DNA of 64,000 bases from Clostridium hydrogeniformans DSM 21757 (GCF_000686705.1 NZ_JMLJ01000003.1:434001-498000); one strand, 5' to 3'; positions 45,619-55,777 are shown, counted from the first letter of the stretch. Program-made: numbers and translations. The notes: generated by a model not told the origin, from the letters alone.

Positions 45619-47487
45619 CTATTCTACAATATTATTTTCTTCATTTTCTATTTTTTCTGAAGCCACTTCCTCTTCCACAAAATCTGGTCTTCTTTTTCTT
45701 ATGATATCCATAAACTCTTCACCCATTAAGGTTTCATTCTCTATTAACCTTTCTGATATTTCAATTAATAGATCCTTATTCTCATTTAAAATGTCTATGG
45801 CTCTTTCATGGCAAGTTCTTATAATGCTTAAAGTTTCCATATCTACAGCTGTTCCTGTTTTTTCACTACAGTTCATAACAGGTCTTCCATCTAAATACTT
45901 ATTTCTTACTGATTCTAAAGCCATCATATCAAACTTCTCACTCATACCATATACGGTTACCATGCTTCTAGCACTTTGAGTAGCTCTTTCTATATCATTA
46001 GATGCTCCTGTAGATATCTGATTAAATTCTACTTCCTCTGCGGCTCTTCCTCCAAGCATTACTACTATTTGATCTAACATTTCTTCCTTAGATACAAGAT
46101 ATTTCTCCTCTGTTGGAAGTTGCATAGTATATCCTAAAGCTCCCATTGTTCTCGGTACAATGGTTATCTTATGTACTGGATCTGCATTTTTAAGTAAGGC
46201 TGCTGTTAGTGCATGACCTACCTCATGGAAGGCTACTATTCTCTTTTCTTTAGAAGACATAATTCTATCCTTCTTCTCTTTACCTGCAATTACAACTTCA
46301 ACTGCTTCCTCTAAGTCTTCTTGTATTACAAATTTCCTCTTATTCTTTACAGCTCTTAATGCTCCCTCATTTACCATATTAGCAAGATCTGCTCCTACTG
46401 CACCTGGGGTTGATTTAGCTATGGAGTTTAAATCTACATCCTCTGAAAGCTTAACTCCCTTAGCATGAACCTTAAGTATAGCTTCTCTTCCAATTAAATC
46501 TGGTCTATCAACTATTACACGTCTATCAAAACGACCTGGTCTAAGTAAAGCCTTATCAAGAATTTCTGGTCTATTAGTAGCTGCAAGTATTACAACTCCC
46601 TTCGAGGAATCAAACCCATCCATCTCAGATAAAAGCTGATTTAAGGTTTGCTCTCTTTCATCATTTCCCTGTAATGCTCCATCTCTACTTTTACCAATAG
46701 CATCAATTTCATCTATAAATATTATACAAGGAGCCTTTTCTTCTGCCTGTCTAAACAAATCACGAATTCTAGCTGCTCCCATACCAACAAACATTTCCAC
46801 AAAGTCTGAACCTGACATAGAGAAAAATGGAACCTTAGCTTCTCCTGCCACAGCCTTTGCAAGGAGGGTTTTTCCTGTTCCTGGAGGTCCAACAAGAAGT
46901 GCTCCCTTAGGAAGTCTTGCCCCTATCTCGCTGTATTTTTGAGGATTATGAAGAAAATCTACAATCTCTACTAGAGATTCTTTAGCTTCCTCTTGTCCTG
47001 CTACATCTTTAAAGGTTTTTCCTGTTTCATTTTCTGCATATATTTTACCTACATTTTTGCCAAAGGACATTACTCCTCCGCCCATCTTCTTATCTAACTT
47101 ACCAAATATAAGTCGTCCTAAGACCATAAATATAAGAATAGGTCCTACCCAATATAACAATAATCCCATAAATGGATCATTATTAGGTATTTCTGCATTA
47201 AAATCTACATTAGCTTTTCTAAGAATTTCTACTAAATTAGGATCTTTTACATTTCCTGTATAAAGATTCTTTCCTCCATAAACGCTATCATCTATTGGTT
47301 TTATAGAAAGTTTATCTCTTTGTATATCTACTGATTTAACCTTTTTTTGATCAAGTAAAGTTAGAAATTCATTGTAGGTTATTCTTTTAGTTGAATAATT
47401 AGTAACTCCATAATTTACTGTTAGTACTACGGCAATTACCCCAATTAAATAAAATATTCTGTATTTAAATTTATTATCTTTAAACAT
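45619..47487 (-). CDS. ftsH: ATP-dependent zinc metalloprotease FtsH
   Basis: A membrane-anchored AAA+ protease that degrades unassembled membrane proteins and regulators. Two N-terminal helices flank a ~75-residue outside loop; then Walker [13 protein letters not shown], Walker [12 protein letters not shown], the second region of homology [19 protein letters not shown], and the zinc site HEVGHALTA (usually HEAGH) with a distal Asp ligand. About 622 residues. The ATG at 47487 gives [12 protein letters not shown] but has only a weak, distant AGAAGG site. A strong AAAGGAG site 35 bases upstream serves an out-of-frame ATG instead. A TTG at 47523 is in frame but has no ribosome site. Confidence 0.95.
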   Translation of the reverse strand: MFKDNKFKYRIFYLIGVIAVVLTVNYGVTNYSTKRITYNEFLTLLDQKKVKSVDIQRDKLSIKPIDDSVYGGKNLYTGNVKDPNLVEILRKANVDFNAEIPNNDPFMGLLLYWVGPILIFMVLGRLIFGKLDKKMGGGVMSFGKNVGKIYAENETGKTFKDVAGQEEAKESLVEIVDFLHNPQKYSEIGARLPKGALLVGPPGTGKTLLAKAVAGEAKVPFFSMSGSDFVEMFVGMGAARIRDLFRQAEEKAPCIIFIDEIDAIGKSRDGALQGNDEREQTLNQLLSEMDGFDSSKGVVILAATNRPEILDKALLRPGRFDRRVIVDRPDLIGREAILKVHAKGVKLSEDVDLNSIAKSTPGAVGADLANMVNEGALRAVKNKRKFVIQEDLEEAVEVVIAGKEKKDRIMSSKEKRIVAFHEVGHALTAALLKNADPVHKITIVPRTMGALGYTMQLPTEEKYLVSKEEMLDQIVVMLGGRAAEEVEFNQISTGASNDIERATQSARSMVTVYGMSEKFDMMALESVRNKYLDGRPVMNCSEKTGTAVDMETLSIIRTCHERAIDILNENKDLLIEISERLIENETLMGEEFMDIIRKRRPDFVEEEVASEKIENEENNIVE

Positions 47488-47588
47488 AATGTCTGTCTGC
47501 CTTCTGGCATTAGCTCCTTTCAAGTAAAACTATATAAACTATTATGTGAATTAAATAATAGCTTTATTGATTTTTTCTTTTGATGTAT

Positions 47589-47622
47589 AGAACTACAAGG
47601 GACTTATTTCCCTTATAGTTCT
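47589..47622. terminator. Inverted repeat after pepV
   Basis: Stem AGAACTACAAGGG against CCCTTATAGTTCT with one G-T pair, 9 bases past the pepV stop. It lacks a T-run on the minus strand, so termination may be partial and lead into ftsH. Confidence 0.5.
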
Positions 47623-47630
47623 ATATTAAA

Positions 47631-49013
47631 TTATTTTGCCATTTCGTATAATGCTCTTCCATATACCTTAGCATTAGCAATTAAATCTTCTACCTCTATA
47701 TGCTCATCTGGTTTATGAATAACATCTGGCTTTCCTGGGAATATAGGGCCAAATGCTACTGTGTTTGGCATACTTTTAGCATAAGTTCCTCCTCCTATAG
47801 CTATAGGCTCCCCTTCATTTCCTGTTATTTCTTTATAGGCAATTTGAAGCTTCTTTATAAGTTCATGATCCTTTGAGAAATATAAAGGCTCATCTAAGTC
47901 TAGATCCTTAATTTCTGCCTTAACACTTCCTGCAGTAGCTTCTAATTTTTTTATTAATTCTTCATTATTAATAGTAACTGGATATCTTATATCTATTCTA
48001 AAGTCTGCCTTATCCTCACATAAATCTATTATACCAACATTTAAAGTTAATTTTCCTGATGGTTCATCTTCATAACCAACTCCAAAACTTTCCCCATTTA
48101 CCTCTGTGCCTATAGTTTCTGACAAGAAGTTTAAAAGCTCTTTTAAATCTCCCTTAATATCTAAAGTATTTAAGAACATTATCATATGCATTATTGCATT
48201 TTTACCTAGCTGAGGAGTAGATCCATGAGCTGAAACTCCATAAGATTTTATTTTAACTCCATTATCACTAGACTCTAAGTCTATATTATAATGGCCTTCT
48301 TTATTAAACTCTTCTAATTTCACTTTAAAATATTCAATACTCTTACCAGTAACTAAAGCCTCACATAAACTAGGAACTATATTAGGTCTCTCTCCAGCCT
48401 TTATGCTCTTTATTATAATTTCTCCATCCTTTAGGGCAAAAGTTTTACTTAAGGTAAAGTGAAGAATTCCCTTTTCTGCGTATATTATTGGATATTCAGC
48501 ATCAGGAGTAAATCCTAAAACAGGTGGCTTTTCCTTTTTTAAATAATAAGGAAGATCATTACTGCCTGTTTCCTCATTAGTTCCAAATATTATTCTTATT
48601 CTCTTTGATAAAGGAAGATTTAACTCCTTTATAGCCTTAAGACCATAAAGTGCTGCCATTATAGGTCCCTTATCATCAGTGGTTCCTCTACCATAGATTT
48701 TTCCATCATGTATTTCAGCTCCATAAGGATTATATGTCCATCCCTCTCCTTCTGGAACTACGTCTAAGTGACCAACAGCAGCTACGTACTCTTCTCCATC
48801 ACCATACTCTGCATATCCTGCATAACCATCTATGTTTTTTGTTTTAAAACCTAAGTCCTCTGATATTTTAAGGGCACATAAAAGAGCATTGTTTACCTCT
48901 TCACCAAAAGGCATGCCTTCTTTTCCCTCTCCTTCAAGGCTTCTTATCTTTATTATTTCCTGGGTAGATTCTATTAACTGTTCTTTTAACTCATCAATTT
49001 TTTTGCTTATCAT
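47631..49013 (-). CDS. pepV: M20-family dipeptidase PepV
   Basis: A 460-residue dizinc dipeptidase that completes peptide breakdown in the cytoplasm. Metal ligands are in AVGHLDVVPEG, RGTTDDKGP and GTNEETGS; the lid domain (about 185-350) carries SAHGSTP; and the C-terminal GGGTYAKSMPNTVAFGPIFPG is strongly PepV-like. The start follows a GGGGAGGTAAG site and lies 14 bases after the signal peptidase gene, so the two are cotranscribed. Confidence 0.92.
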   Translation of the reverse strand: MISKKIDELKEQLIESTQEIIKIRSLEGEGKEGMPFGEEVNNALLCALKISEDLGFKTKNIDGYAGYAEYGDGEEYVAAVGHLDVVPEGEGWTYNPYGAEIHDGKIYGRGTTDDKGPIMAALYGLKAIKELNLPLSKRIRIIFGTNEETGSNDLPYYLKKEKPPVLGFTPDAEYPIIYAEKGILHFTLSKTFALKDGEIIIKSIKAGERPNIVPSLCEALVTGKSIEYFKVKLEEFNKEGHYNIDLESSDNGVKIKSYGVSAHGSTPQLGKNAIMHMIMFLNTLDIKGDLKELLNFLSETIGTEVNGESFGVGYEDEPSGKLTLNVGIIDLCEDKADFRIDIRYPVTINNEELIKKLEATAGSVKAEIKDLDLDEPLYFSKDHELIKKLQIAYKEITGNEGEPIAIGGGTYAKSMPNTVAFGPIFPGKPDVIHKPDEHIEVEDLIANAKVYGRALYEMAK

Positions 49014-49027
49014 AAAGCTTACCTCCC

Positions 49028-49588
49028 CTATTTTAAAATTCCTAATCTATTAAAAGGATAAACTCTAACTCTCGCTTTACCCCTTATATCTTTTTCATCA
49101 ATATATGGATTCTGCCAAGATCTTGCATCATTAGAATTTGCCCTATTGTCTCCTAAAAATAAATATTTTCCCTTTGGAATTGTGAAACTTCCTGTTTGAT
49201 TACTAGGGTTCTTCACATAAGGTTCATTTAATTCCTCTCCATTTATAAAAACTTTCCCATCATTCTTTACTTCTACGTTCTCTCCTGGAAGCCCTATAAC
49301 TCTTTTTATTAGTAATTCTTCCTTTACATTGTTCTTTTTGCCCTCTTCAAAGTCAAATACTAATATGTCTCCCCTTTTGATTTTGCTATAATTATATATT
49401 TTAGTTACAAATAAATGATCTCCCTCAGTTAATTCAGGATACATTGATTCTGATGGTATATAAACCTTAAATAACAAAAATTTATTTATTAAAAGTGAAA
49501 TTATTACAGCAGCAACTATAGGTATTATCCAATCCTTAATTAAAGAAACTATAGCATTTTTATCAGAACTACTACTTAGATTACTCAT
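49028..49588 (-). CDS. lepB: Signal peptidase I
   Basis: A 186-residue membrane protease of the Gram-positive SipS size class. One N-terminal membrane helix (about 18-40) is followed by the nucleophile Ser48 in YIPSESMYPEL and the general base Lys95 in ELLIKRVIGLPGE. Box E appears as FLGDNRANSNDARSW. It cleaves signal peptides of exported proteins on the outer face. Its start overlaps the end of the DUF3006 gene by 8 bases, implying translational coupling. Confidence 0.95.
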   Translation of the reverse strand: MSNLSSSSDKNAIVSLIKDWIIPIVAAVIISLLINKFLLFKVYIPSESMYPELTEGDHLFVTKIYNYSKIKRGDILVFDFEEGKKNNVKEELLIKRVIGLPGENVEVKNDGKVFINGEELNEPYVKNPSNQTGSFTIPKGKYLFLGDNRANSNDARSWQNPYIDEKDIRGKARVRVYPFNRLGILK

Positions 49589-49802
49589 CTTCCCACATAC
49601 CTTCCATTAATCCATTAATATATTCTTCTCTACTTTTAGTAGACTCTTCATCTACCTTAAATCCATTAAGAGTTTTTGTAAGTACTTTTCCCTCTTTAAC
49701 ATTTCCTTCTATAATGGAAATATCTATGTTAACCATATCTCCATCGTCCTTTTCGCAAACTACTATATTTCTTTCTACTCTATCTATTATTAATTTTTCC
49801 AT
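49581..49802 (-). CDS. DUF3006-family protein, 73 aa
   Basis: A small beta-rich acidic protein starting MEKLIIDRVERNIVVCEKDD, the pattern of DUF3006 proteins (ID-R-E-x-x-AVxE-D) found widely in Firmicutes with unknown function. There is no signal peptide or membrane segment. It is first in the operon DUF3006-lepB-pepV and overlaps lepB by 8 bases, suggesting coupled expression, though a direct role in secretion is not shown. Confidence 0.82.
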   Translation of the reverse strand: MEKLIIDRVERNIVVCEKDDGDMVNIDISIIEGNVKEGKVLTKTLNGFKVDEESTKSREEYINGLMEGMWEDE

Positions 49803-50296
49803 AAATAATTGCTTTAACTTTATACATTAAAGTAAAGTTAAATACCTCCTTCCATGTTATACATCCAATTTATAGTATATCATAATACTTTTTTCTTAAC
49901 CACAAGTAGTAAATTTATAAATTCTCTTCAATTTAACCTTCTTTAAAAGTATATACATATAAAACATATAATAATAACTAAATTTAAATTTTTTATATAT
50001 TCTATATTAATAATAAAATTATAACAAACAAATTTTGTATGAACATAGTTCATATTTTTTTTAATTATATGTACTTTATTGTTTTATATAAAAATAATGA
50101 GGCCTCTTAAACCCTTACTTACTCAATTCAGTATTGCTAAAGTATAATATACTAAATCATATTATACTTTCCATTATAATTGAATAAATAATTTATTTAA
50201 GATTCCTCATTAACAATAACTTAAAATATTTTTATTAAAACTATATTTTATCTTTACAAAACATCTTTTTTTATAAAACCTTTTTATATACTTGTC
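49803..50296. other. Gene-free AT-rich stretch
   Basis: 494 bases between two minus-strand genes. A weak inverted repeat AAAGTATAATAT/ATATTATACTTT (about 50139-50173) may help end the glucosaminidase transcript. I see no reading frame with a ribosome site and no other structure. Confidence 0.6.
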
Positions 50297-51211
50297 CTAT
50301 CTTTGAGCTTCTGAATCTATTAGCATAAGATTATTATCTATAATAATATCAGATAATAATTTTGCATATGTCTTATTTCCTGCCTGATCTTGAACAGTAC
50401 TATAACCTGCCTTTTCTAAAGCTTTAGCCTGATCTATGTAGTGACCAGTATTAAAAAGCCCTGCCTTCGTATATCTTTCATTATTTCTTAAAAAAGCACC
50501 ATGATCTATAAAGGAATCTAATCTTGTCTCATAGTACCTAAACTCATCCTTTATTTCCTTATCATGAAATTCTTTTGTTTCCATTGTTACTTTCTTGCCC
50601 TTCCATGCTTTATCTGCCTTTATACCAAAATAATTATTAGCCTTTGAAGTTAAATTAGATTTTCCCCATCCTGTTTCAAGTATAACCTGAGCTATTGTAA
50701 TAGATGGTAGAATATCATACTTTTTATATGTATTTATGGCATCTTCCTTTATGTCCTGTATAAAATTGATATGTTCATCTCCATTTACAGCAGAAGTCTT
50801 TTCTATTTGTCCTAAGAACTTCTTAGCCAAAGCCTTAGTCTTATCATCATAATTTAAATCACTCAATACATCATCAAAGGAATTTAAAGCCTCACTGCCT
50901 CCCTTTGTTTTTAAAAACTTCCCAGCAACTTTTTCTACATCAGCCTCAGATATCCCTTCTAAATCTCCATTCTTAGGGGCTGCCGTAACAGCTGCTACCT
51001 CTGTCCAACTGATTTGTTTATGCGGCTTACTTACATAATCTGTAATCCTAACAAATATTCCTTTATTAAGGTTTTTAACCCTAAGTTCTTCCTTTTTAGG
51101 CTTAAAGATGTTTATAGCTAAGCTTATAATACCAATAGCTATAGCCGCACTTATTAGCAAAAATGCTATTTTAAAAAAATTATTTTTCTTCTTAGTTACG
51201 TATGGTCTCAT
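50297..51211 (-). CDS. Membrane-anchored glucosaminidase (cell-wall hydrolase)
   Basis: 304 residues. A basic N-terminus and one membrane helix (FFKIAFLLISAAIAIGIISL) leave the rest outside. The C-terminal domain (about 160-300) is the FlgJ/LytG-type glucosaminidase fold with TIAQVILETGWGKSNL, where the Glu is catalytic, then NNYFGIKA and the YETRLDSFIDHGAFL segment. A ~90-residue helical region lies between. It cleaves glycan strands of peptidoglycan. The ATG at 51211 follows GGAGGGG closely; the in-frame TTG at 51223 overlaps that site. Confidence 0.88.
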   Translation of the reverse strand: MRPYVTKKKNNFFKIAFLLISAAIAIGIISLAINIFKPKKEELRVKNLNKGIFVRITDYVSKPHKQISWTEVAAVTAAPKNGDLEGISEADVEKVAGKFLKTKGGSEALNSFDDVLSDLNYDDKTKALAKKFLGQIEKTSAVNGDEHINFIQDIKEDAINTYKKYDILPSITIAQVILETGWGKSNLTSKANNYFGIKADKAWKGKKVTMETKEFHDKEIKDEFRYYETRLDSFIDHGAFLRNNERYTKAGLFNTGHYIDQAKALEKAGYSTVQDQAGNKTYAKLLSDIIIDNNLMLIDSEAQR

Positions 51212-51893
51212 ATACCCCTCCAAGTAATATAAATTTTATTTCCTTATGAATATAACATTAACACTGACTTATATAATTGAAAACTTTATGCTAATTAAAC
51301 TAGTATATTAAAATATCAATTAATTTCTATTTGCTTTATGGATATATTATAACAGGTTCTCCTCTCTATGCAATTTAATTTTTAATAGTAAATTTAGTAA
51401 AGTTTATTAATATTAAAGCTTTAGTAAATAATCACAACTTTATTTAAAATAGCATATAAATATATTTTAAAAGGTAATAATCTGGTTCCTTGTCCCAAAG
51501 TTGTCTTTTGTTTTATGTTGCATTTATCCTTAAAATCATTTAACTTATTATTATAGTACTTTTTAAGTTACTCAATATTAAGTCATATAGAACTTGCACT
51601 TATTCAAACCAGTAAATTTGTAAAACCTACATTAGTAATCTTAAGCTTAATAAAGATATTGATTTAAATTTTTTTAAATAAAAAATATTTTATTCAAAAA
51701 AACTTTTATAATATGATTTTTTAATACTTATATCCTACCTAAAATATTATCTTAATTAAAATATATATTCTACCCATATGGTGAAACTCCAGAAAAATTT
51801 ATAATTCTTTTATCTATCCTTAATATAAATTTCCTCTTATAATTCTTAAATTCGCTAGTAAAAGTTTAAATTTGTAATATACATAGATATTTT

Positions 51894-51984
51894 TTAAGAT
51901 TTCTTAAGAATTCTTAAAAAAACATTAACTTATATATGACTTTATTGTATATATAAGCTTAAATTGATAACATATATTATGTTA
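51894..51984 (+). promoter_or_regulatory. Candidate regulatory sites upstream of the second LTA synthase gene
   Basis: Three direct repeats TTAAGA, TTAAGA, TTAAAA begin at 51894, 51904 and 51914, a 10-base period like the half-sites of OmpR/PhoB-type response regulators. Further on, a perfect palindrome TAACATA-TAT-TATGTTA lies at 51968-51984, about 70 bases before the start codon. No strong promoter boxes are evident. The rest of the 840-base gap 51212-52051 is AT-rich with no gene. Confidence 0.4.
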
Positions 51985-52051
51985 ATACTTTAATTTCATT
52001 TAAGGAAGTTAGAACTTTATAAGAATTTAATCTTTAGGAGGTTATAATTTA

Positions 52052-53923
52052 ATGCAAACAAACTTAAACACAAATACTAGTAAGGTAACCTCTTCTTTTT
52101 GGCATAAAATAAAAGATTCCTTACAACGTATAAAGGCAGACAAAATTTTAAAATATACCTTTATAGCCTTACTTATAAAAACAATAATATTTTTACTACT
52201 TATATCTGATGATAAGGCTGTAAGTGTAAACTTTAAAGCAGTACTATTTTCTGCCCCTCCATTTATTGCTTATTTTGCTTTTATAAGCATATTCTTATCC
52301 TTTAGCTATTTATTTAGTAAAAAGGCTCACCTTTGGAGCTATACTGTTTTAAATATACTAGTGACCATAATATATATAGGAGATATATGGTACTACAGAA
52401 GTAACCACTCTTTTTTAAACTATCATATGTTAAGTTACACTTCTAATCTAGATAATCTAGGAGAAAGTGTTTTTGCCATGGCAAGACCTGTGGACATACT
52501 ATTTGTAATTGATATATTCCTTATAATATTTCTTAGTATAAAAAATTTAGAAGCTTACAAGAATTTTAAAAGAGATTTAAAAGGATTTTTATTATTATTT
52601 CTAGTACCCATTATATATTTAACCTATGCTCATTATAAAATTGATATATATCAAAGAGCCTACGAAAATCAATTTTTATTTAGAAAAGCTTGGGCTCAAA
52701 ATCAAACCATGACTAATTTAACTCCTATAGGATATCATATATATGATCTTTATGATTTTTATAAGGAGAGTAAGCCTTATATATTAACAAATGATGAGAA
52801 AAAGGAAGCTGAAAATTGGATTAAAAATAAAAATGAGGACTTACCTGATAATGAGTATAAAGGTATGTTTAAGGGTAAAAATCTTTTAGTGCTTCAAGTT
52901 GAATCCCTTGAAAACTTTGTAATTGGACAAAGTATTAATGGGCAAGAGATTACCCCTACCTTAAATAAAATTATTAAAAATAGTTTCTACTTTAATAACT
53001 TTCATGAGCAAACTCATAATGGTACAACCTCTGATGGAGAGCTTATCACTAATACCTCAGTTCTTCCTGTAAGAAGTGGAGCTACCTTCTTTAGATATCC
53101 TACTAATACTTATGAAAATTCTCTTCCTAATATAATGAAGAGAATGGGATATAAAACCTTAGCTGCTCATCCTGATAAGGGTTCTTACTGGAATTGGCTT
53201 CAATCTTTAAAATCCATAGGCTTTGATGAGTGTATGGACTCTAGTAAGTTTAATCAAGATGATATGATAGGACTTGGACTAAGTGACGAAAGCTTTTTAA
53301 AGCAGCTTTCAGGAGTTATAGAAAAACAACCTCAGCCATTTTTTAATTTTTCTATAACATTGACAAGCCATACTCCTTTTAGTCTTCCTGAAAAAGATAA
53401 AGAGCTTAATCTTCCTAATGAACTAAATAATCATATGGTAGGTAAATTTATGCAAGCTGCCAATTATACTGATAAGCATATAGGATTATTTTTAGATGAA
53501 CTAGATAAAAAAGGAATACTTGATAATACTGTAGTAGTAATCTATGGTGATCATGAAGGTGTTAATAAATTCTTTGGTGATGAAGTTAAAAATATAAAAA
53601 ATGGAGAGCCTTGGTTCCAAGGAAATGATTTAAGAGTCCCTCTTATAATATACTCTAAGGATCTTAATGGTAAGACCATTGAAACATTAGGTGGACAAGT
53701 TGATACTCTTCCAACTCTTGCTTACTTATTTGGAGCTGAGAAGGAAGATTATGCCCATACTTCTATAGGTAGAAATCTCCTAAACACTAAAAAAGATTTT
53801 ACAGTTCTTGATACAAGAAGAATAAAAAGTAACAACATGAGTCCTGAAGAACAAAATGAAATGCTTAAGGCTATAGATTTAAGTGATAAACTTATTCGTG
53901 CTAATTATTTTAAAAAGGAGTAG
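52052..53923 (+). CDS. LTA synthase-family membrane sulfatase-fold protein (second of two)
   Basis: 623 residues with the same plan as the protein at 37502-39331: five N-terminal helices, then an extracellular domain with catalytic Thr in HNGTTSDGE, metal-binding QVESLENFVIG and YGDHEGVNKFFGDE, and TSHTPFSLP. The two share many identical blocks, such as IGYHIYDLY/AGYHIYDIY, so they are paralogues. This copy lies in the other orientation with a long upstream region and a small membrane-protein gene 6 bases downstream. It probably transfers glycerol-phosphate to a teichoic-acid-type polymer. The ATG follows TAGGAGG. Confidence 0.88.
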   Translation: MQTNLNTNTSKVTSSFWHKIKDSLQRIKADKILKYTFIALLIKTIIFLLLISDDKAVSVNFKAVLFSAPPFIAYFAFISIFLSFSYLFSKKAHLWSYTVLNILVTIIYIGDIWYYRSNHSFLNYHMLSYTSNLDNLGESVFAMARPVDILFVIDIFLIIFLSIKNLEAYKNFKRDLKGFLLLFLVPIIYLTYAHYKIDIYQRAYENQFLFRKAWAQNQTMTNLTPIGYHIYDLYDFYKESKPYILTNDEKKEAENWIKNKNEDLPDNEYKGMFKGKNLLVLQVESLENFVIGQSINGQEITPTLNKIIKNSFYFNNFHEQTHNGTTSDGELITNTSVLPVRSGATFFRYPTNTYENSLPNIMKRMGYKTLAAHPDKGSYWNWLQSLKSIGFDECMDSSKFNQDDMIGLGLSDESFLKQLSGVIEKQPQPFFNFSITLTSHTPFSLPEKDKELNLPNELNNHMVGKFMQAANYTDKHIGLFLDELDKKGILDNTVVVIYGDHEGVNKFFGDEVKNIKNGEPWFQGNDLRVPLIIYSKDLNGKTIETLGGQVDTLPTLAYLFGAEKEDYAHTSIGRNLLNTKKDFTVLDTRRIKSNNMSPEEQNEMLKAIDLSDKLIRANYFKKE

Positions 53924-53928
53924 ATGTA

Positions 53929-54189
53929 ATGAATAATAAGGTTTTAGCTAATATAATCTTTACTTTACTCTTAATACTTGTTCCAATATTTTCTATAGAA
54001 AGTATTGTTCCTTGGATTATATTTATAGTTTTTTTAAGAAAGTCTCTTAAAACTATAAATTCAGATATTCCCTTAAATAAGGCGATTATTAAATGCTCAA
54101 TGTTTACTATATTAGCATTTATTCTTGGACTATCCTTTAACTATATGGTAAAAGAAGGAACAGATTTATTTGTAAGTAACTTTCTTTAA
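53929..54189 (+). CDS. Small membrane protein, 86 aa, partner gene of the LTA synthase-like gene
   Basis: Not recognised. Two N-terminal hydrophobic stretches (about 5-35, split by a Pro/Ser turn) and a third (about 56-72), with short charged links, predict two or three membrane helices. It starts 6 bases after the synthase stop, its AAAGGAG site lying within that gene's end, so it is cotranslated. A role with the synthase is inferred from position only. A strong terminator follows. Confidence 0.65.
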   Translation: MNNKVLANIIFTLLLILVPIFSIESIVPWIIFIVFLRKSLKTINSDIPLNKAIIKCSMFTILAFILGLSFNYMVKEGTDLFVSNFL

Positions 54190-54203
54190 TAAGTCAAACA
54201 AAG

Positions 54204-54259
54204 AAACTACAAGAATATTAAAGGTTTTTAATCCTTTATTCTTGTAGTTCTTTTTTTTC
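54204..54259 (+). terminator. Terminator of the second LTA synthase operon
   Basis: Stem AACTACAAGAAT (54205-54216) against ATTCTTGTAGTT (54238-54249), followed by eight Ts. Confidence 0.92.
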
Positions 54260-54313
54260 TAGAATTACAGCTTTTATGGAATAAAAGCTTATCCTTCATC
54301 CTTATTTAAGTAT

Positions 54314-54500
54314 TTACAGTTTCATGCTAAAGTTAACCCTAGGTAACTGTAACTTAATTATCTCTACGTTAATCTGTGTGATAATTAAGTTTTAAAGTAG
54401 CAAAAATTTCCCCTTTTAAATCATAGATTTCTGAAATCAAGGAGCTACAAGTCATAGACTTAAATTTAACTAGCACAAGAGGTTAAGTTAACTCTATTTA
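54314..54500 (+). promoter_or_regulatory. Structured leader of the kinase-less kdpD gene, class unknown
   Basis: Several stems are visible: TTACAGTT/AACTGTAA (54314-54321 with 54345-54352), a perfect 12-pair stem AACTTAATTATC/GATAATTAAGTT (54351-54362 with 54380-54391), and AAGTC/GACTT (54449-54461). TAGC at 54398 can pair either with GCTA at 54326 or with GCTA at 54444. AAATC/GATTT blocks at 54418-54438 also offer alternatives. GGTTAA at 54481 matches TTAACC at 54333. I could not match it to the ydaO (c-di-AMP), M-box or other common aptamers. Confidence 0.45.
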
Positions 54501-54643
54501 TATAACTTTATAACTAAATCTAATTTATATATTTAAATAAGCACTTTATAATACCTATGTTTTCCCTATCACAAACAAGTAATACAATTGTAAGATTCCA
54601 TACAAATATAACTTTAAAATCTACTATTAAGGATGTGATTTCT

Positions 54644-55777
54644 TTGAATTTAGATAAAAGACTAACCCCTGAGGAAGCACTTGAAAAGGTAAAAAAGGAG
54701 TATAAAGGTCATTTAAAAATATTTCTAGGTTATGCTCCTGGAGTAGGGAAAACTTACTCCATGTTAAGTGAAGCTAATAGACGTTTTAATAAGAAAGAAA
54801 ATATATTGGTAGGCTTTGTAGAGACCCATGGAAGATTAGAAACCCAATATCAGATTCAAAACCTACCAGTGCTTCCTAGAAAAAAAATAAATTATAATGG
54901 AAAACTTTTAGAAGAATTTGATTTAGAGGCTGCCATTTCATTAAAACCAGATACCATTCTTGTAGATGAGCTCCCTCATACTAATATACCTGGGTCTATT
55001 AACAAAAAGAGATATGAGGATGTGGAAACTCTTTTAGACGCTGGAATTAATGTAGTTACCACCTTAAATATACAGCATCTTGAAAGTCTTAATGATATTG
55101 TTGAAAAAATAACTGGTGTTAAAATAAGAGAAACTGTACCTGATAGACTTATAGAAAATGCTGCCGAGGTAGAAGTTATTGATATAAGTCCAGATGCTCT
55201 AAGAGCTAGACTTAAGCAAGGAGATATATATAAAAGAGATGTTGCCTTAAGAGCTCTTAAAAACTTCTTTAGAAAAGGAAATCTTAATGCCCTTAGGGAG
55301 CTAACCCTTCGCCAGACAGCAGAAGAAGTAGATGAGGAACTTGAGAAATATAAAAAGCAACATGGAATTAAAGAAACCTGGCATACCTGTGAGAGAATTA
55401 TGGTTTGTATAAGCTCTAACCCCGCCTGTAAAAGACTTATAAGAAGAGGGGCAAGACGAGCTAAAACATATAAATGTCAATGGATGGTTGTAAATGTAGA
55501 TTGTACTCATTTCCTTGCTCCTAAACCCTCCTCTAAGGATATTAAATCTTTAAATGAAAATATAATCCTTGCAAAAGACCTTGGAGCCGAAACCATAACA
55601 CTTAAAGGAAAAAGTGTTTCTAATGAACTAGTAAACTTCGCTTCCTCTAGGTATGTAACTCAAATTATAATTGGACATCCTAATAGATCTAAAATTCAAA
55701 CCATCATAAGAGGCTCCACAGTCTATAAATTACTAAAAGAAGTTAAAGAAGCTGAAATTCATATAATTCCTCAGTAA
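54644..55777 (+). CDS. Kinase-less KdpD: KdpD sensor domain plus universal-stress-protein domain
   Basis: 377 residues from a TTG start after AAGGATGTG (an in-frame ATG at 54557 lacks a ribosome site). The N-terminal KdpD domain has the Walker A-like GYAPGVGKTYSML, GFVETHGR and VDELPHTNIPGS. A UspA-like domain follows (about 240-377), ending at IIGHPNRSKIQTIIRGSTVYKLL. The four membrane helices, GAF and histidine-kinase domains of full KdpD are absent, and no KdpE is nearby. In S. aureus the KdpD UspA domain binds c-di-AMP, so this stand-alone form may sense c-di-AMP or modulate the pump. It converges with kdpFABC. Confidence 0.88.
   Translation: MNLDKRLTPEEALEKVKKEYKGHLKIFLGYAPGVGKTYSMLSEANRRFNKKENILVGFVETHGRLETQYQIQNLPVLPRKKINYNGKLLEEFDLEAAISLKPDTILVDELPHTNIPGSINKKRYEDVETLLDAGINVVTTLNIQHLESLNDIVEKITGVKIRETVPDRLIENAAEVEVIDISPDALRARLKQGDIYKRDVALRALKNFFRKGNLNALRELTLRQTAEEVDEELEKYKKQHGIKETWHTCERIMVCISSNPACKRLIRRGARRAKTYKCQWMVVNVDCTHFLAPKPSSKDIKSLNENIILAKDLGAETITLKGKSVSNELVNFASSRYVTQIIIGHPNRSKIQTIIRGSTVYKLLKEVKEAEIHIIPQ

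Noticed and set aside
54314-54500. Leader of kinase-less kdpD as a ydaO (c-di-AMP) riboswitch or M-box
   Set aside because: I compared the conserved blocks of both from memory and could not align them; kept as an unclassified structured leader.
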